From Struthidea cinerea (Eukaryota > Chordata > Aves > Passeriformes > Corcoracidae), in assembly GCA_013397865.1 (NCBI GenBank), contig VZTI01004088.1, forward strand, positions 3,920,322-3,984,321: 64,000 bases of DNA. The letters are read 5' to 3'. Numbering within the stretch: the stretch's first letter is position 1; every line of letters starts with the position of its first letter. Shown here one piece after another: positions 11,962-24,100 of this stretch. The notes beneath the pieces are model-generated. The model saw only the letters and a list, made by a program, of their open reading frames with translations. It was not told where the DNA came from and did not search any database. The translations under genes were made by a program, and so were the position numbers.

Positions 11962-13913
11962 CTCGCTGCTGACAAATCCATTTTTGTCTCCTCTTTCTCA
12001 GACATTGGGGACAGCTTTGTGTCTTGAGGAGTTCCTCAGGCCAGCAGGCCGAAGGCTCTGCATTATGGTGAGATCTCTCCCTAGAGTCACAGTTTAGTCA
12101 TTGAGCTGCTCTGCGGTGGTACTGAGACACAAAAGAACGGGTCAAAATTATGTTTCTGTTGTTGCAGTCATGGGTTTTTCTGTGTTAACAGTGCAACTGG
12201 AACAAAAGCAGAGCTCCTAATTTGGACAGCCTGTGTGGGCATGATGGGAGAGCCAGGAAGTGTCCTAGACAGAGCGCTGACTGGGACTTGATGTTGTGCT
12301 TCTGTGAGCACAATTAGTACTTGCCTTGTGCAGCTGGTGCTGAGGCTGGTTCAGGGCGAGGGATGTGAGGATTCAGGGTGGGTGCTGATATCGGATGGGA
12401 GCAAAAACTTGGGTGGATGTTTGATCCTGGGCAAGAGAAGTGGCATTGCTGACAAGGATGTAAGGCACTGGCACGTGGTGGGAGCTTGGGGCAGCAGTCA
12501 GGGCTATCTGTGAAAGACATGATGAGAATTTTAAACTGGATACTTTAAAGATCAAGCTTTTCTTTTCTCCCTGTCATTCCCCCTAATAGCATTTTTCTGA
12601 AAGTATGCTCTGTTTTCAGTGGGACTACTGGCAGGTATTGCTTCAGGCAAAACCTAACCCTCGCAGCTGAGGTTTTGCATCATGGATTTCTGCACTTGAA
12701 CTTGTACAGATTAGTGATTATTCCAAGTATTACTCAAATGTTTTGTGGTTACACTACTTCTGCTATGAAGAGTATTTAAAAATAACAGGATTTTAAATTG
12801 GATCTAGTAGCTACTTTCGGTATGCTTCTTTTGAAGGAGAGATCTGTATATGCGTATGTCTTCTTTTTGCAATTGATGAAAAGGTTTTTGAGGTATGAAA
12901 GCCAGTCTAACTTTAATATCCTTTTTTTCAGTGCAAAACATGAGGAAATGTATATTTATTGGTCAGTCTTACCTGCCTTCTGCTGGAATGTGATTGATAA
13001 TTTCTGCCTGATGTCAATAGAAAAAGCTTGCAATTATAGTGTCAGTTTGCCTTTGAAAGCAGGTCTGTCTTCAACACTCAAGACAGAAGCAGTGTGCACA
13101 TATCACTCCTGACATTTTCTCAGAAGTATTACTGCCTTGCTAGCTCACCTATCAGGCATGGTGAATTGTGTTTCTACTCATTGATTACTAGCTTTCCTGG
13201 GCAACTGAAAGAGTTGCTAGCTATTACCTGACATGGTGTAAAATCCGTTGAATACTTTGGCAGGTACATTGTGTTAAGAAACTGTACTTTTAAAATGTCC
13301 TTAAGAGGATTTTATTTATGTCAATTTGTTTTTATCTTATCCTTGTACTGGCAATATCTGTATTTTAGCATGTATATATGCATCAGTGTGTCTCTACACC
13401 AACCTTCTTCCGTATTGTTATGATACACTGTTTTGAACAGAGCATTCATAAATTACGCTGGAAGGGGTTGATTAAGAGAGTGATTTTATTTATCATAGCC
13501 ACAAATCTTTAAAATCCACAGGGAAGGCTTCACAGCCAATGATGTTATAATCTTTAATGCCTTTCCTGACCAAGTTTTGGAAATCACACCTTGTCCCTGA
13601 TTACCCTGAGGATTACGTATCCCCTTGTCAAAAATGGCAAGGTTATTATTCACTCATATAGTGCCGGTAATGTTCAGGGGCTGTAATCTTCTTGTAGTGA
13701 TCCATGTAATTATATTTCAGTGGTCTGACAACGATTTATCAAATGCCACTTACTATATCAAGAAGGGCAAGCAAATAAACCTGTCCTGTCCTGTCAGCCT
13801 CAGCACCAGCACACATGCTTGCTTCCCGGAGCACCTGAGACATGAAATCTACCAGGGCTATTTCTGGTTCATCTTGCTTTTAAATAAAACCAGGTATTTC
13901 TGGAGAAAGTAAT
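11962..13913. other. Non-coding DNA, no gene recognised
   Basis: AT-rich, with no RNA gene or interspersed repeat recognised. Open frames of up to about 104 codons, such as plus-strand 12798-13112, look like chance. The last 340 bp before the CpG island has only four CpGs, which makes the island edge abrupt. Confidence 0.6.
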
Positions 13914-14256
13914 TCGTGTGCCCGTTCATCCGTGCATGGGACCCAGTTCATGAGGAACCCCTGTGCAGCCATGCCAGAAATTCCCTTCTCCTATAGCGTT
14001 CGGGCGCTCGCTGCACGGTGGCTGGTTGATTCTCGCGCATCAGGGCGCACGTCAGTTCTCTCCGCCGGCCGGGGGGAAGCTTTGCCGGACAGCGGAGCCG
14101 CTGGGCCCGCACAGGGGGAGCGGAGTAGCCAAGGGCCGGGTGCCCTCTCTTGGCCACCTTCACAACAGCAGCCAAAACAGGGCTTAAAATAGCGGCTGGC
14201 ACTGAAGCGACGTGACCGCTTCAGAAAGGGAGAGAGGCTTCACGTCGTGTCTCCGG
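13914..14256. promoter_or_regulatory. CpG island, candidate promoter or LTR-derived
   Basis: I counted 28 CpG dinucleotides in about 342 bp, against about 4 and 6 in equal lengths on either side. The segment contains GC-box-like strings and a TTAAAA motif near 14184. Undepleted CpG in an otherwise CpG-poor region usually means an unmethylated promoter or a recent CpG-rich insertion. An LTR origin is possible: just outside the island, TTTATT at 14270-14275 gives AATAAA on the minus strand, followed on that strand by the GC-rich segment, as in an R-U5 layout. I could not find matching TG...CA ends or a target duplication. Open frames of 84-86 codons on both strands are composition effects. Confidence 0.6.
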
Positions 14257-14778
14257 ATTAAGAGAAATGTTTATTGAAATGCAGGCTCAGGAGCTGAGGA
14301 TGCTAATCTAAACCCACAGTGCCTCTCTAGCTTCGGGTGAGACAAGTGACTCCTAGGTCTCTGTTAGCCCATCCCAACAACAGGACTGAGGAACCTCTGC
14401 ACTGTTCCTCAGGCACTGATAATAGCTACAAATGAAAGAGTCGGGGTTCCTTAGCCTGATCCCATGCAGACTTTCTTCTTTGGCTCGTGTCATTTATCAC
14501 AGCAGTCATTTGCCATGGAATTTACATTTTGATGGAACACCGCAGCTATCATTATTTCAGCGGGATTGCATTTGAGTGGCAGCTGTGGGGTTAAGGCACA
14601 CGTGCCTGCATGCTAATGTTAGAACTTTAGTGAGGCTTACTGGGGAACGCCATAAAATTTCTAAGGTTATTCACCTTATCAGCAATCAAACCTACCAGTT
14701 CAGGAAGTATGGTAGATCAATCTTTGAGAAAGGCTTGTTCTGATACTAAATAGTGGTTTCTCTGTGTGTAAAATAGAA
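14257..14778. other. Non-coding DNA flanking the CpG island
   Basis: No gene is recognised. If the island is part of an LTR, its U3 end would lie here, but I cannot define a boundary. The segment includes the small palindrome AGGCACACGTGCCT near 14595. Confidence 0.45.
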
Positions 14779-14850
14779 CCAGGACCAGGAGTTGGACTTG
14801 GATGATCCTTGTGAGTCCCTTCCAACTCAAAATATTCTATGATTCCGTGA
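14779..14850 (+). mobile_element. CR1 LINE 3'-terminal stub
   Basis: Only the last 70 bp or so of a CR1 is present on the plus strand: a GGATGATCCTTGTGAGTCCC-type block (14800-14820), then a CCAACTC segment and the tail ATTCTATGATTCCGTGA ending at 14850. This is the strongly conserved CR1 3' end, which is needed for target-primed reverse transcription. Extreme 5' truncation of this kind is common. Confidence 0.8.
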
Positions 14851-17800
14851 TTTTGAACATAAATGATCATTGAAACAGTATTTAGCATATGAATAAAAAT
14901 AGGGTGGTTAAGTGAAAAAAATATTTGATCAACCATTTAACAGTCAGATAAGAATGCCTGTTAACTAATAAACTGACAGTTTAGTGAAAGAGACTTCATC
15001 TACATAGAGTCCTTGTCATCCTACTAAGAGAGCATTCTACAAAGGATCTAAATTATATTTACATGCTTGATAGAAAAATTTAATAATAATTTCTTACTTA
15101 TGCTGAAGACCAAGCTAGCTACTGTTTGTAATGGAGCTCATGTGGTTTATCCCTGCTGAGGATCTAGCCCCTTCCTTTTTTTTGAGCTAGATTTCTCAGC
15201 ACTTCACTTAAAAGTAAAAGGGAACATGGATGGATTAGAGCAAAACTGGGTCTAGTCACTGAAGTTGCATCCTGCTGCTGCTCCAGTCAGGTTCTAGGTT
15301 TAAGACAAGATTGTTAAGTAGGAAACACCATGCTAGGAGTTGAATGCATGCACCTTATTTCCAGCTCTCTTGCTACGTAACTTTAAATATCTCATTATAC
15401 CTCTTAACTCATAAAGTTGTTATCTGAAAATTGATAACCATCACAGGCATGTGTGCACCTGTGTATAAACTGTGGTTTATGAAGCCCCTTAAATGCCTAG
15501 TGGAAAGACATTCTTTGAAGGCTTGACTGGCTTGTTGGGTGACATTGATAAAGCCAGAGCAGGTGCCATTACGAGACAGACAGTCCTTACTGGTGGGATG
15601 ATGCTGGCATTTGCCTGGGTACATCCCGTGTTAAATCTTTCACCTTAGGCAAACTATTTGATGCTCAGGGTTTCAAAATGAATTTGAAAAAGGTAAGCAC
15701 TTTGCATCTTCTAAAGTGCTGTGTGAATTTCCTTAGAATCAGATAGTAGAATGATTCAGAACAAGCTTCAAGCCCAACAGAATGCATATGTATGTAGAGA
15801 CGAAAAAGACGGGCCACAGTGATAAAAGAGAAGCTCACTGATGAAATATCTGAAGTGTCCACTGAAGAGTGGACAGCCATGAATCAGAATCACTTGCCAT
15901 GCACCAGTTTTAACGTGAGAACCCTTTGAGCTGCAACAGGCATTTAGATCTTGTTGCAACCAATTCTTGTTCCTTCTAATTAAAACCAGAATGCATTCAA
16001 TACTCTAACGCAAAATGCTCATACAAATTACTTGCATTCTTCTACTTGAGTTATTAAGTCAAAACAACCCCACATGAAAAGGGACTGCAGTATGCTCTGA
16101 CAGCCTATGCACAGTGCTCATAGATAAGACAAACATTTCCTGAGATGCATGATAAAAAACCAATCCTAAAAACCCTAGTAGGCAGGACAGAGTGTGCAGG
16201 CTGGCCACTCAAGCTACCTATTCATCTTGTATGGAGCTTATAAACAGTGGGTGACATGGTGCTATATTTTCATGTGGTTTTATTATTAGTTAACAAAACC
16301 AGGAACAATATTTGCATAGCAATTCTATTTTTGGAAAGGTAGGCACTTTCAAGGCATATAGAGCTGACACGCCTCAAGGCTATACCTCATTAGTTTGCTT
16401 ATGTTACCTAGCTATATATCTCTGGGAATGGAGTAGGTGCTTTACATACAAATAAAAGACGTGGGCGGAGGAGGAAAGAGGGCTGAATTATTCACTTTTC
16501 TGCCCTGCAGCTTGTGTAATCGTGCATGCTATGGCAAAGTGAATGTAAAATACCCTAAGCAAGGTTTGAAGATGGTCTAAGTTAATACAGCCCTGTTGAA
16601 GTTGACAAATATCACGGTCAGCTTCTGTGAAGGCTTAGACCTGCATTATATTCACTGCTGTGAATGACTGTAAGGAATCAGGTCTGAGGTCCCAGGCCTT
16701 GTTTATACACAGTAAATGAGCATAGGAAATCAGGGGGAATGATCTGAAAGCAAAATATTACTTTGAGTTGTACAGGTTTCCAGACGTGCAAGCAGATAAC
16801 TGGACTCCACTTAGGCAGATAGACGTCAGCTGGCTGCTCTTGAAGAGTAGGAAAAATAGGTGTCAGAGAAGAATTCCTGTTCCAAGCCATTAATTGACTC
16901 TTTTTTTTTTTATATATATTCATAAGCAATCTAGATTGGGAATAAAACTCTTAGTCAATGTGACAGTAACATGGGTTAGTACACAATGCAAATGCCAGAA
17001 AAATGCATAAAAAACCAAATGCAGTTTCTGAGTTAATTAATTGCTCAGCAGTGGTAAAGCAATGTAACCATTTATTAAAATAGACAAGGTTTTGTGTGCA
17101 AGTCACAGCTGAATTGCCTGCTAATTAAGAAAGAGCTAATACTCATTTAGATAATAGTCTTGTCAATAATTGTGGACAAAAGAAAGAAAAATTTTGTTAA
17201 CTGGAAAAAAATAGAATTGATGACTTCTGGATATTGAAATCTGAAAAAAATTAATGAGCTTGAGAGATATTGATACTAAATGGTACCAGATACTTCCTAT
17301 TGAGTGACTATGTTCTATTAGACACCTGCCAGGGCGCTTTTCTCTCATCACTCATCATTATCATTGGCTATGGTTTTATTGTGTATTTGATAATGTACTT
17401 AAGGGAATATTTAAATACACTGTGTGGGAGTAAAGAGCATGGGAATAAAAATTTGATTATAATAATTTCTTTGTTTACCTACTGATAGAAATTCCAAACT
17501 TCATAACGGGTATAAAGATGCAATTTTGAAATATCTATTTCCAGAACTCAGTGGAGGGATGGTCCAAGCCACAGGTGGAGTTTAGGCTACATCCATGAAA
17601 AGGCTCGGGTCTCAGAGAAAATACGTGGTGATGTGAATGGCTTGCAGAGTGATTCATGGTGGCTTTCCTGGGGAGAGATGGCAATCCAAAATGAAATATG
17701 GAAAGGAGAGCTCCCAGTAGTAATAGTATGTGCAGGGACATTCTGAAAATTATCCTTTCAGTGCTGATGGCACCATCCTATTATGTTTCATGGGCCAGGA

Positions 17801-20006
17801 CCTTGCTTTGTTCTTTCAAAAAATCTGATCAGTATTGGCTCTTTCCATTTACATGACCATCGGTCACTGTCATGACCATCTTAAAGGATTATTTAGAGGT
17901 TGTGACTTGTCTGGAAAGTGAGATTTGCCCTTCTCAGCCTTCCAAAAATTTATTTTATAGATTTATGCCTTAGAGAACAAATACCTGGGCTTTGCAAGAA
18001 GTAGATCTGAGTTCTTCAGGTCGAACAGGCAAATTGCACAATGTGAGCCAGATGTCACCTTGATTGCAGACATCAGACAGAAAACTTCATAGTTCTTTTT
18101 CTGACACACTCCTGTCATCTCCTCTGGCAAAGATTTCACTTTCCTCTCTACCAGAGAAGTTTGTATGCTTTTCTATAGACCCTAGGGATAAGCTTTGGCA
18201 TATCTAATCTTAGAGATCTCTAGTGTAAACTTCAGCTTCTGAGTGAATCATTGAGATTCCCTTTATAGACAATAAGAAACAGGACTGTCTTGTGCAAAGT
18301 CTTATTGTATTGTAAAGCAGATGTGCTAAATAGGTTGGTGAATCCTGCCTAAAAATACGTATTTCTTTCCTCTAGAGAGCTTCAGGTAACTAGCTTAAGA
18401 TACACTTCTAGAGACAAGCATGCATATCAGTGACATCCGTATAAGATAAATCCCTCTCTAGAGTTCAAGGTCTCCCACCTCTAAAAGCCATTGAAAGAGG
18501 TAACAGAGGGTGAGAAATAGACACTGCTCCTGTCTCCTTCCACTTCTCTGTCTCATGCTTCTCCTTTAAAATTTACAGAAATTATACTCAATTGTAATCA
18601 GTTGTCCTATTGAGATAACCAGAAAATGAGTTGTGTTTTGTTACTGGCCTTTTTGGAAGGATCAGTCTGGAAGCCTGCACGTCTTCTATTTTGCTTTTCT
18701 AAAAGGGCTCAATGAAGAGAATGAATCGTTCTAAGTCAGTTGGAGTTAGATCAGCTTTTTTTGGGAAGATTTTTATGTGTTTTACCTATTCCTCTTTTCT
18801 GAAGTTCATTTCTTATATTGTTTGTGTTTGGAACAGTTTCCCCTTTGTAAACTCTGAGCATAGTATAATCATAGAAAAACATAGTATTCATGTAATTATT
18901 TCTTTTTTTGCTTCTCCACATCTGCTGTTCATCTGCATTCTGAATGTTCTGGGTTTAGGGACTTGTTCCTTGTGGACCTAGTGAACTCACTGTTAATTGA
19001 CCTTGACATCGATCAGTGAAACGTGACCAGTTAACTTGACTTATACATGTTTTAGCTGGCAGTTTTAATTTTCAGCATTTTTAATGGAAAAATGCAATGA
19101 TATGTTGCAAGATGCTGGATGTCTTGGAAACCCATAAAATTTACAAAATAAACACCAAATGTAAAGAAATAAACTAGTTGTTGACAAGTTGTGGCAAAGA
19201 GGAGACTTGATCAAGCTTCACTTCAAACACTGGAAGATGCTGACTGTATGAAGTTATGAATGTGTGTGCTGATAGAGGGATTTCAGTCCTGCATGCCTAT
19301 TGCTACACAGCTTTAGGTTGTTTTTCTTCAGGTCTAGGACAATTTTCAAGAAACTGTTTTGTAGGCAGATAGTTCTGCCAAAAACCCCTCAAACAAAACC
19401 AAAATAACTCATGTGCCTAATTCAATCTTTACAATTTGGAATTTTCGGAAAATAAATAGATATATCACAATTCTAATTTTCAAGTCCTTTCCGGTGAACA
19501 CTCATGTCATCACCTGTCAACAATCTCCATGTAACAAAATATATTATTAAGGAGGTTTCACAGATAGCAATCTGTAGATATATCATGGATAGTCTGGGAA
19601 GTGGGAAGTCATTAGTTGTCAAGCTCATTCTAATAAACACTCATTCACTTGGGTTTTGTTTGCGGTGCCCAAGCTGAGAAATGCAATTTTGTGGGATTGT
19701 TTATTTTGCAACTTAATGCTAAATCAGGAGGGAGAGGTCTTACTTGGCAAGGACTGCAAACACTTCTGAATCTAGAGATTATATCTGCTTGTCTCTGACT
19801 GTACTCGATGATTTTTTGATTACTAGTGCTGATAAATATAAGGGCTTAACTAATGGCCATAGAGTGAGGATAAAAGAGGTAATTTGCTCAAGGGGCTTAA
19901 CACTAACATCTTGAAAAGAGAATCCTTGGATTGAATTCAGCCATACACTCATGTCAGAGCCATCTATTGCTATTTATTATAACTTCAAAACCCCACTTCT
20001 TTAAAT
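14851..20006. other. Non-coding DNA, no gene recognised
   Basis: About 5.2 kb of AT-rich sequence with no recognisable exon, RNA gene or interspersed repeat. Small features are a T-run followed by (TA)n at 16901-16919 and the 10-mer CATGACCATC twice, at 17852-17861 and 17871-17880. Confidence 0.6.
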
Positions 20007-20308
20007 CACAGAATCATCAGTGTTGGAAGAGACCTTCAAGACCATCTTGTTCAACCGTCTACACCGCACCACCATAATCACCCCTAAACAAAATCCCCAA
20101 GTGCCGCATCCAGATGCCTCTTTGAATACTTCCAGAGGCAGAGACTTCACCACCTCCCCGGGCAACTAATTTCAATGCCTAAGCCCTCTAAGTGGGAAAA
20201 AAAAAGAAATCTAATATATAATCTGAACCTCCCTTAAGCACAGTTTAAGGCTGTTTCCTCTTGTCCCTTCACTTGACATATGTCAGAGGAGACTGACCCC
20301 CACCTTGC
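20007..20308 (-). mobile_element. CR1 LINE, 3' part (split by an LTR)
   Basis: This is the 3' end of a minus-strand CR1. Read on + it begins with AATCACAGAATCAT at 20007, the reverse complement of the CR1 tail, and runs through the 3' UTR towards the end of ORF2. It is interrupted at 20308/20309 by the solo LTR and resumes at 20711. The two parts join in register with the CR1 family pattern, so this is one element split by an insertion. Confidence 0.9.
20303..20308. repeat. Target-site duplication, left copy
   Basis: CCTTGC sits immediately before the TG that opens the LTR and is repeated exactly at 20711-20716. Six base pairs is the duplication length typical of class II (beta/alpha-like, ERVK-type) retroviral integration. 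Confidence 0.85.
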
Positions 20309-20710
20309 TGTTGCGTTACTAAGTGTAGTTTAGCAGCTGCAGCCTTCCCTGGGAGCGCAGCGGGGCTTCCTAGGGCAGGACAGCCATTCTGTCCCCCCGC
20401 AGTCCATTCTGGATGGACCCGCACTCTTGCTCCTGCTAGCTGCCAGCCCTGCAACCCAGTGATTAGCAAAGGAGGCGAGAAGGGTCTCTCTATAGGGATA
20501 TCAGAAGATGTTTAATTGTTGCATCTGCTCCATGCGGTCCCCAGAGGCAGAGAGAGCCACGTGGGCAGAGTGCAGGGGGGGTTTTGTCAGGTTGCAGGAA
20601 TGGTACATGGGCGGAGTTGGGGTACAGGAACCACTAGGGAGAGCCTGAGGGAGTGGCCAGGACTGGGGCAAGGGGAAAAGGTGGGGGAACAATGTAAACC
20701 GAACCCCACA
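20309..20710 (-). mobile_element. Solo LTR of an endogenous retrovirus
   Basis: A 402-bp insertion begins TGTTG and ends CCACA on +, giving canonical TGT...ACA termini, and is flanked by exact 6-bp duplications CCTTGC. The interrupted sequence on both sides is one CR1. Orientation is inferred as minus because ATTAAA, a polyadenylation-signal variant, lies at 20511-20516 on that strand in a plausible R-region position. It is followed on the minus strand by a roughly 200-bp GC-rich U5-like segment ending ACA. There is no internal retroviral sequence, so this is a solo LTR left by LTR-LTR recombination. The 6-bp duplication suggests a class II element; I cannot name the family. It is younger than the CR1 it entered. 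Confidence 0.88.
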
Positions 20711-20716
20711 CCTTGC
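20711..20716. repeat. Target-site duplication, right copy
   Basis: An exact copy of CCTTGC directly follows the terminal CACA of the LTR. From 20717 the CR1 pattern resumes where it stopped at 20308. Confidence 0.85.
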
Positions 20717-21150
20717 TACAATGTCTTTTCACGTGGTTGTAGAGAGAATATAAAGTCCCCCCACCGAGTCGCCTCTTCCTCAGACTAAACACCCCCAGCT
20801 CCTTCAACTGTTCCTCATGAGACTTGTGCTCCAGACCCATCCCCAAATCCGCTGCCCTTCTCTGGACATGCTCCAGCACCTCAATGTCTTTCTTGTCATG
20901 AGGGGCCCAGAACGGAACACAAGATTTGAGTTGTGGCCTCACCATTGCCAAGTACCGGGGGACAATCACTGCCCTGGTCCTGCTGGCCACGCTGTTGCTG
21001 ACCCAGGCCAGGATGCCATTGGCCTTCTTGGCCACCTGGGCACAGCTGGCTCATGTTCAGCTGCTGTCAACCAGCACCCCCAGGTCCTTTTCTGCTGGGC
21101 AGTTTTCCAGCCACTCTGCCCCCAGCCTGTAGAGCTGAAGGGGATTTTTG
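20711..21150 (-). mobile_element. CR1 LINE, reverse transcriptase C-terminal part (split by an LTR)
   Basis: This continues the CR1 interrupted by the LTR. On the minus strand it encodes the C-terminal part of the CR1 reverse transcriptase; strings such as MAKKANGILAW, VRPQLKSC and HDKKDIEVLEHVQRR are readable between about 20770 and 21035. The minus-strand frame runs on into the LTR, which makes an artificial chimeric open frame. The element is truncated near 21150. Positions 20871-21137 are about 96% identical by eye to 41815-42081, so both copies belong to one fairly young subfamily. Confidence 0.92.
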
Positions 21151-24100
21151 TTACCAAATGTTTTAATAAGTTTTGTCTTGAACAGTATAAATGTTGTTTA
21201 TATTTATAGAAAGCCATCCAAGACATTGCTAGGAGGAATATATTATTCAAAGATTGGAAAAATTGAATTGATGATGATATTATTCTTCATAATTGTAAAT
21301 ATTTTCATAGGTTTAGTAAGACTGTGGGGACACAGTCCAAGATCATGAATTTTCCATTGGATTAGAAATCCTAATGTTCAGGTCTATTTTGTTTTCCTAT
21401 ATTTGAGCACATTTATGTTAGATATGGAAGTTCTTTCAGTATTGTTAGGTATTTTTATAGAGACCATGTGCATGCAATAAAGTCTAGTAAAACTAATGGC
21501 CTCTAAAAGTCTGTGACCAAACATTCTGAAATTTTCTTTGATCTAGGAACATGAACAAGCGTCAAACTTACAACAAACTTCAATGCAATTCTCTCACAGT
21601 CTATTCAGTGTGAGAACAAAACTTTACTAAGTGCTTGAGATTCACTTGGTCTCTGTCTCAACCTTTATCTCATATCAGGTTCATCAAAGCTTTTAGGAGA
21701 TACAGAAGCTCTTTGATGAAAAGCAGACTAGGACTGAACTGATGGCAGGATGGTCCTGAATTTTGATTTTTTTTTTTTTTTTTGGCAGCCCCGAAGTTTT
21801 TTTAAAGCAAAATATAGTGGCTTTTAACAGGAAAAAAGTGGGATCATAGTTTAAAGTAGAGCATCTAGACAGGAAAAATAATATTTCTCTTCATTCCCCC
21901 AAGCTCTTAAAGGCATCTGGTAGCTGATGAACCTTTCAGTCTAGCGGGGAAGTAGAAGTTCAGTGTTAAACTGGAAATGTCATGCAAGTGTCAGATTCAT
22001 ATCTTTTGAGGTGTCTCACAGATTTACCTGCACTCTGAGTGAGCCCTTTTCATGGGATGGTGATGGCTCTGAAAGGCATTAATGTTTTTTTTTTTGTTAT
22101 CAAGAAACTTTCCCTCTTTTCACTGCTAAGTTAAAAATTAAGATGAGAAAAACTAGCCAAGCAGTTCTCTCTCTCCTCTTAAATCACCTTGATGTTTGTT
22201 GTTCCAAACAGGCTTATTTTCCAGCTTTGCCTGGCTGTTTGGTAGGCTGGTAAAGAGATTAAAAAATTGCTTTTGTAGAGTGACACTCAAGGAGAAAATA
22301 TTGAAAACTTCTTTTAGGCTGTTTCCTCTTGGATTACTGAACTTATTTCTTTGCAATGCAGGTATTTGGGTAACTGTTCAATCAAGATCTTTCTTATAGG
22401 CCATTTGACAACAGTATAGGGATGTCTCTGCCAGGGTCACCTCACTCCATTTTCACATTCATCCCAACAGCTTCACCATCCCCCTGTATCTTACTGCAGC
22501 TCAAATCTCCATGTAGACTCCCCATAACTGCCTGTCTCTCACCTTTATCCCTTTAGGCTTTGTCTCTCCAACAAAGCTCCTCCCTGCTATTTTACTCCTG
22601 GCTCTTTTTTATCTTCTGGTTGTCCATATGCCTAGACAGTGAATCACAGAGACCTAAAGGGGAAATGAAGTGCAAAAATAGGGTGCCTGGATAGTTGCTA
22701 CTTTTGGGAATGACTCCAACCCTAGCAGAGTCTGTTTTTGTGCAGTCTCACCATGGAAAGTAGGCAGGAGTTGAGTGCTCCATGTCACTCCAGTACATTT
22801 GATCCCGGTCTGAAAACAGAGCCTGGCTGGCACTCAACCCTTCTCTGCCCTCCTCCTCCTCTTGCTGCCAGATGCAGTTTTTTCTTTCCTGACAGCTACT
22901 GATCATCCTCCTTCAGTCCAATGGCCTTCAGGAAAACAGTGATTTTCAGGCATGTTGTCTGAGAAATTAATTTTCTCATCAGTTTCTGCACTGACTGCAG
23001 GAGGGCAACAACATAACTGCACTTTTCTTTTTCAAACAAGGCACCTAGCTGGTAGTGACCTTAAACACAACATTTTAGAGGAAGATGCCCAAAGCATCAG
23101 GCTGAAATTATAAATCCATTGCTATCACAGAGCTTACAAGTTCTTAGCTGACTTGCCTGTGCATAGCTGGTTGTTTTCTTTTTGCATAGCAGCATGTAAT
23201 TGAAATATTCATGTGCAGATTGCAGCCCATTTAGGGCTGAATCCTGCTAGATGCTGAGCCAAATTTGAACAGTGCTGAGAGATCTCAGCTGCCAAGGAAG
23301 AGAGGAGGCTCAAAGTAGTGTGAGTTGGCCAGCATCTGGCAGACTGCCTTAACATTGATTTGTTCTTATGTTAGGATAAAACTGGCAAGGAACAGGAAAG
23401 CAGTTTAGGGCTCAGTTAACAAACAGACTTTAAAAAATGTATTTCACTTTCTGCCTTAGGCTTTGCCTTAGGGTTAGCCCTCTTCACAGAGCTAAGACTA
23501 AAAGAGAAAAACTGCTTGTATACATAATATCCTGTAAACAGTTATCCCCTCTATAAGGGCAATTCAAAACATATCAATGTCACAGACACTCTGGTATGGG
23601 AATCAATCGGGCTGGTATCAGGTCAAATTATTCAGTAGAATAGCTAAGATTTATTTGTCAAAGGTTTGTTTGTTTGTGTGCTTAAAGTTTTCATAGTGTT
23701 TGAACTGGAAAAAAATAAAATAGTCTCTTTTGAATTTGGGCATAAATTAGTCTGGGCTGAAGAAGTTATATGGCACAAGGAGACTATTGCTTTGTCCTGG
23801 TCATGGAGAATATTGTGGAGGAAAAAGTAAAGCTTTCCTGCTGTTGGGACATACGTTAGGTAAATATATTAATTATGGCAGTGGCCACTTCTTTCCTGTT
23901 GCACTTCACAAATGTGCAGAGGGCCTATGCTGTAACTGTGGGTAGTTTTGACTAACTCACTTGTGTGTTCTTACAAAGCCTTATGTTATGGCAAAGAAGA
24001 GTGGGTTTTTTGAGAATTGGTTTTGGAAAAGCAGTGGAAATCATCTCTGCAGAATGACTGTGACTGGGGCCATGGTACTGTGATCATCTGCTAGGAGCTA

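Noticed and set aside
14590..14612. TAAGGCACACGTGCC, resembling the start of miR-124
   Set aside because: It departs from the microRNA after the seed and only a 6-bp local palindrome is present, with no precursor hairpin.
20634..21035. 133-codon minus-strand frame with RT-like start and unrelated end
   Set aside because: It is CR1 reverse-transcriptase sequence reading into the inserted solo LTR, a chimera made by the insertion and not a gene.
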